A stretch of DNA of 64,000 bases from Larimichthys crocea (Eukaryota > Chordata > Actinopteri > Sciaenidae), in NCBI RefSeq assembly GCF_000972845.2, contig NC_040017.1, positions 26,673,954 to 26,737,953 on the forward strand, written 5' to 3'. Under the pieces are notes generated by a model. The model was not told where the DNA came from. It worked only from the letters and a program-made list of their open reading frames with translations, and searched no databases. Every line of letters begins with the position of its first letter. The stretch's first letter is position 1. The position numbers were made by a program, and so were the translations under genes. Positions 61,231-64,000 of this stretch are shown piece after piece.

Positions 61231-61243
61231 GTTGCCAAGCAAC
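61231..61243. promoter_or_regulatory. Canonical RFX X-box
   Basis: GTTGCCAAGCAAC fits the X-box consensus (GTNRCC, one spacer base, RGYAAC) exactly. It sits beside GCGGCCGGCAGCGGC, an E-box (CAGCTG) and a CCAAT (GTCCAATCC), so it resembles a promoter or enhancer element. Confidence 0.45.
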
Positions 61244-62149
61244 AGCTGTCCAATCCCCTCTCTTCCCTCCTCTCATCATACAGCTCATGCATGAAGGTCA
61301 TTCCTCTTTACCTCCCCCTTCTCTCTCTCTCAGTCTCTCACCTTTAACCAGGGAACAGGAAACATGCAGAGATTTAACAGGAAGTGATGTAAGACAAGCA
61401 TAGAAATCTGCTTCAGATTCAGCCCACAGCAGTAGGTGTTAATGAAGTAAAGGGGGCAAACTCTAATAAGCTGAGGTTTGCAGTGTTCTCAGTGTGCAAT
61501 GCATTGTTTAATCAATAACTCTGCTGTTGTGTCACTGCAGGATGACTGGGCTTCCTGCCTTATCAGGCCAGATGAGCAAATCTCAGTATGTGTGGTTCAC
61601 ATCTTTAACGTGACGCTGTGACAAAGTTTATGAATGAATGACCTGAGTGAAAACGTTTATGAAACTCAAAGAATAAAGATTAATGCCCACGAATGCAAGA
61701 ATACATCTTGTGGAGCAGGCTTGTGTTTTTAATCACAAAGACAGAAACCGATGTAATGGCCGTCTGCACACCTCAACACTCTGTCATGTTTTTAATGTAA
61801 CTCTGATTGAGACCAGGAGGAAGCTGGTGGCTGTTTGATTTGCTTCGGTTGCAGCAGATTGTGTTTGTTTGTGTATGTGAGTGTGTGTGGGGGAGTGTGT
61901 GAGTGTGCAGTGAAAACGGCTTCTTCCCTGTGCTGAAATCCACGGGGCTCCTCCTGTCCCCTTCTCTCCCATTATGCTCGATAATAAATTGGCTTCATTA
62001 ACTCATTAACTCTGCCTCTGCTGCCCTGATGCAACTCTCACTCTCACTCTCTCTGTTATATCACACACCTGTAAGGATATGATGTGGTGAATGTTGTCAC
62101 TGTTAGGCTCAACTTTCATCACCTTAAGCTGGACTTTGTCATCGTAACT

Positions 62150-62370
62150 CAACATTAGCAGCATCTAATGTTAGAGCGTTATCATGGTAAGCATAGTAAT
62201 ATGGTAACATTTAGCATGTTAGCCTGATTATGTTAACACATTTCCATACTCCTTAGCATTCAGCTGAGGCTGATGGGATTTATTCTGCCATGAACTGGAG
62301 TTTTTGGTCGTATTGCTGGAAGAAAACTCAGAGGATCACCAGCATCATTAGTATTCATCCTGTTTGGACC
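62150..62370. repeat. Decayed interspersed repeat of a common teleost type
   Basis: Contains TAACATTTAGCATGTTAGCC, TTAGCATTCAGCTGAGGC and CTCAGAGGATCACCAGCATC, in the same order as a repeat I recognise as frequent in fish genomes. Boundaries are approximate; family not named. Confidence 0.5.
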
Positions 62371-64000
62371 GCACACTGATCACATATAACCTGTTTTGCA
62401 AAATAATTTGGCAAACCTAAATTATTATTATCTCCTCTCCCTTTTCGATGTGCTACATATGTAACTGCCTGACTCACAAAGCCCTGCGTGCATTAAGCTT
62501 TGACCTGTAGTTTTGTGCTGGCTCTGCAGTATGTGAGAAAGTGTGTGCTTAAACGAAGGAGTGTGTGTGTGTGTGTGTAGGTGGGTGTGTGGGAGGGTGT
62601 GGAGCTATGTGAACATCAATGGAGCAGTGACCGTACCGGCACTCTGACTGAGAACAAATGGTAAACTGATATTTTTATTCTCTTTAAATCAGTTCCAGTT
62701 TTAATTTAGATACTTTGGCAACATCGTTCTTGAAGCATTCATGCCAGTACAGCATAAAGGCTGAGGAAGACGGAGAAGTCTGACTTTAAGAGTAGTAGAC
62801 CACTGTCTGTTTGCTAAATGATTTCAATGAACACACTCAAAGTAGCTACACATACGGTATGGGACCAGATGTTGCTGCAGCAGTCGAGTCAGTAGAGGTA
62901 TAGTAGTGAATTGTTAGTCCGCCCACAGAGAGCTGAAGGCCCACTCTGCCACTCTTTGTTCCACTATATATTTACCATGATGTGTTACTATATTAAGCTG
63001 TTGAGTTCATATCCACAGTTAAATGGGATTCTGCTGCTTCACTTACTGCTAAAATCTGCACCGCAATGGACACATTTTTACTATAGCATTCAACAACTAC
63101 AGGTGTAGTGTAGGAGTGTTTCCTTAACAAGCAAACCAACAAGAGTACGGCATCCAAGCCCATCATCTGACCTCAATATGTCTCATGATGAGGCTACACA
63201 AGCTTCCTCTAGTGCAGGCGCACTGCAACCCTGCTGTTCGACTCTTATCCTTCAAAGAGAGCTCCACTCTCTCTCTACGACAGTGAACATTTCTGATTAA
63301 ATTCTGATCATTGTGTTTAAACTTTGTGGGTATGAGTTAACCAGCACACAGTGTCTTTACCTCTTATATCAGATAGGAAAGTGCTGTGAAATGAGTTTTT
63401 CAGAGTGCACTCTGAGCTCGGTACAAAAGGACAAAAGGAGGCTGAGGAAGACAAAAATAAAAGAAATGTTCAGTCCCTCTTCCTCCAGTCAAATGAAACT
63501 TTCCCAGCAGCACAGAGGAGAGGACACTTTCTGGGTAGATGGATGGCCTCTAGCTGGGCATCCTCTGATAAATATCTCCAGCTGTGTGTGTGTGTGTGCA
63601 CATACGTAGGTGTGTGTGTGTCCAGTAAGTGCATATCCAACCTCTAGATTATATTTTGAATCTGAAAAACGTCACCAGCTGTTACCTGGAACGTGTGGAG
63701 CAGTTGATGCTGCTCGGTCGTACGAGCAGATTTTCCACAAATGGAGTAAATATTGACACAATAGCCACAGTGGCGTGAGTGTGACAGACACACTGACCAG
63801 CAGAGAGTCAGCAGTGATGCTGAGGAGCAGATGTCTGCCGTAATGTACAGACCAGACAGCAGCGTGAGGACGGCCCATCTGTTACTGTTAGTGTCAGGAG
63901 TCCTCACTCCTTCAGTCCTAACCTGCTGCTTCTGCTTGATCTTCTTACTCATATATTCTCTTTAATCACAGCTCTTGCTTTTTATCATAATTACTTGAAA

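Larger units (their letters stand above)
56475..64000 (+). other. sptbn4: sptbn4 intron 24, continuing beyond the window
   Basis: At least 7.5 kb without a recognisable spectrin exon on the + strand. It holds two RFX X-box motifs (60336-60348 and 61231-61243), a decayed interspersed repeat (about 62150-62370) and short TG runs near 62558 and 63585. Short open frames on both strands have no family resemblance. Confidence 0.75.

Noticed and set aside
63644..63952. 102-codon minus-strand frame near the window end
   Set aside because: No family motif and no promoter or splice support; consistent with chance.

Overview
The window looks like nuclear DNA from a teleost fish, probably a percomorph. 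The genes are split by many GT-AG introns, the non-coding DNA is full of (CA/TG)n microsatellites, and fish-type SINE, LINE and MITE relics are present. No prokaryotic, viral or organellar gene was recognised. One run of 10 Ns at 21789-21798 marks a scaffold gap.

Four protein genes can be assembled from exon homology, splice sites and reading phase. (1) kcnk6 (TWIK-2 two-pore K+ channel), + strand: the last two coding exons (3144-3536 and 7944-8191); exon 1 lies before the window. (2) sertad3 (SERTA-domain transcription co-regulator), - strand: one coding exon, 11775-12857, 360 aa, with a probable 5'UTR exon and promoter near 14.0-14.25 kb. (3) blvrb (biliverdin reductase B / flavin reductase), - strand: complete in five exons, 16662-19489, 207 aa. 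(4) sptbn4 (beta-IV spectrin), + strand: 24 coding exons from the ATG at 33354 to 56474, joining without a phase break into 1,333 codons (both CH domains and repeats 1 to early 10). The rest of sptbn4 lies beyond 64000. A CpG-containing candidate 5'UTR exon at about 22.34-22.76 kb would make its first intron about 10.6 kb.

From left to right: 0-9.2 kb is kcnk6; its 3' end converges on sertad3 (9.9-14.25 kb); a repeat-rich spacer follows; blvrb occupies 16.2-19.6 kb; 19.6-22.3 kb is a repeat-filled divergent intergenic region containing the gap; sptbn4 takes up the rest. The order and strands of sertad3(-), blvrb(-), sptbn4(+) match human 19q13.2 as I know it. The genes share no pathway: the first is an endolysosomal/plasma-membrane K+ leak channel, the second an E2F/cell-cycle co-activator, the third a cytosolic redox enzyme, and the fourth an axon initial segment and node of Ranvier scaffold. 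The block is therefore old linkage, not a functional cluster.

The most interesting observation is a GC-box/CpG-bearing block in the 4.5-kb intron before sptbn4 exon 24 (about 54.8-55.6 kb). It ends in a usable splice donor, and exon 24 (early spectrin repeat 10) offers in-frame ATGs. That is where an N-terminally truncated beta-IV spectrin of the Sigma-6 type would be expected to start. Two near-perfect RFX X-boxes lie further into the next intron.
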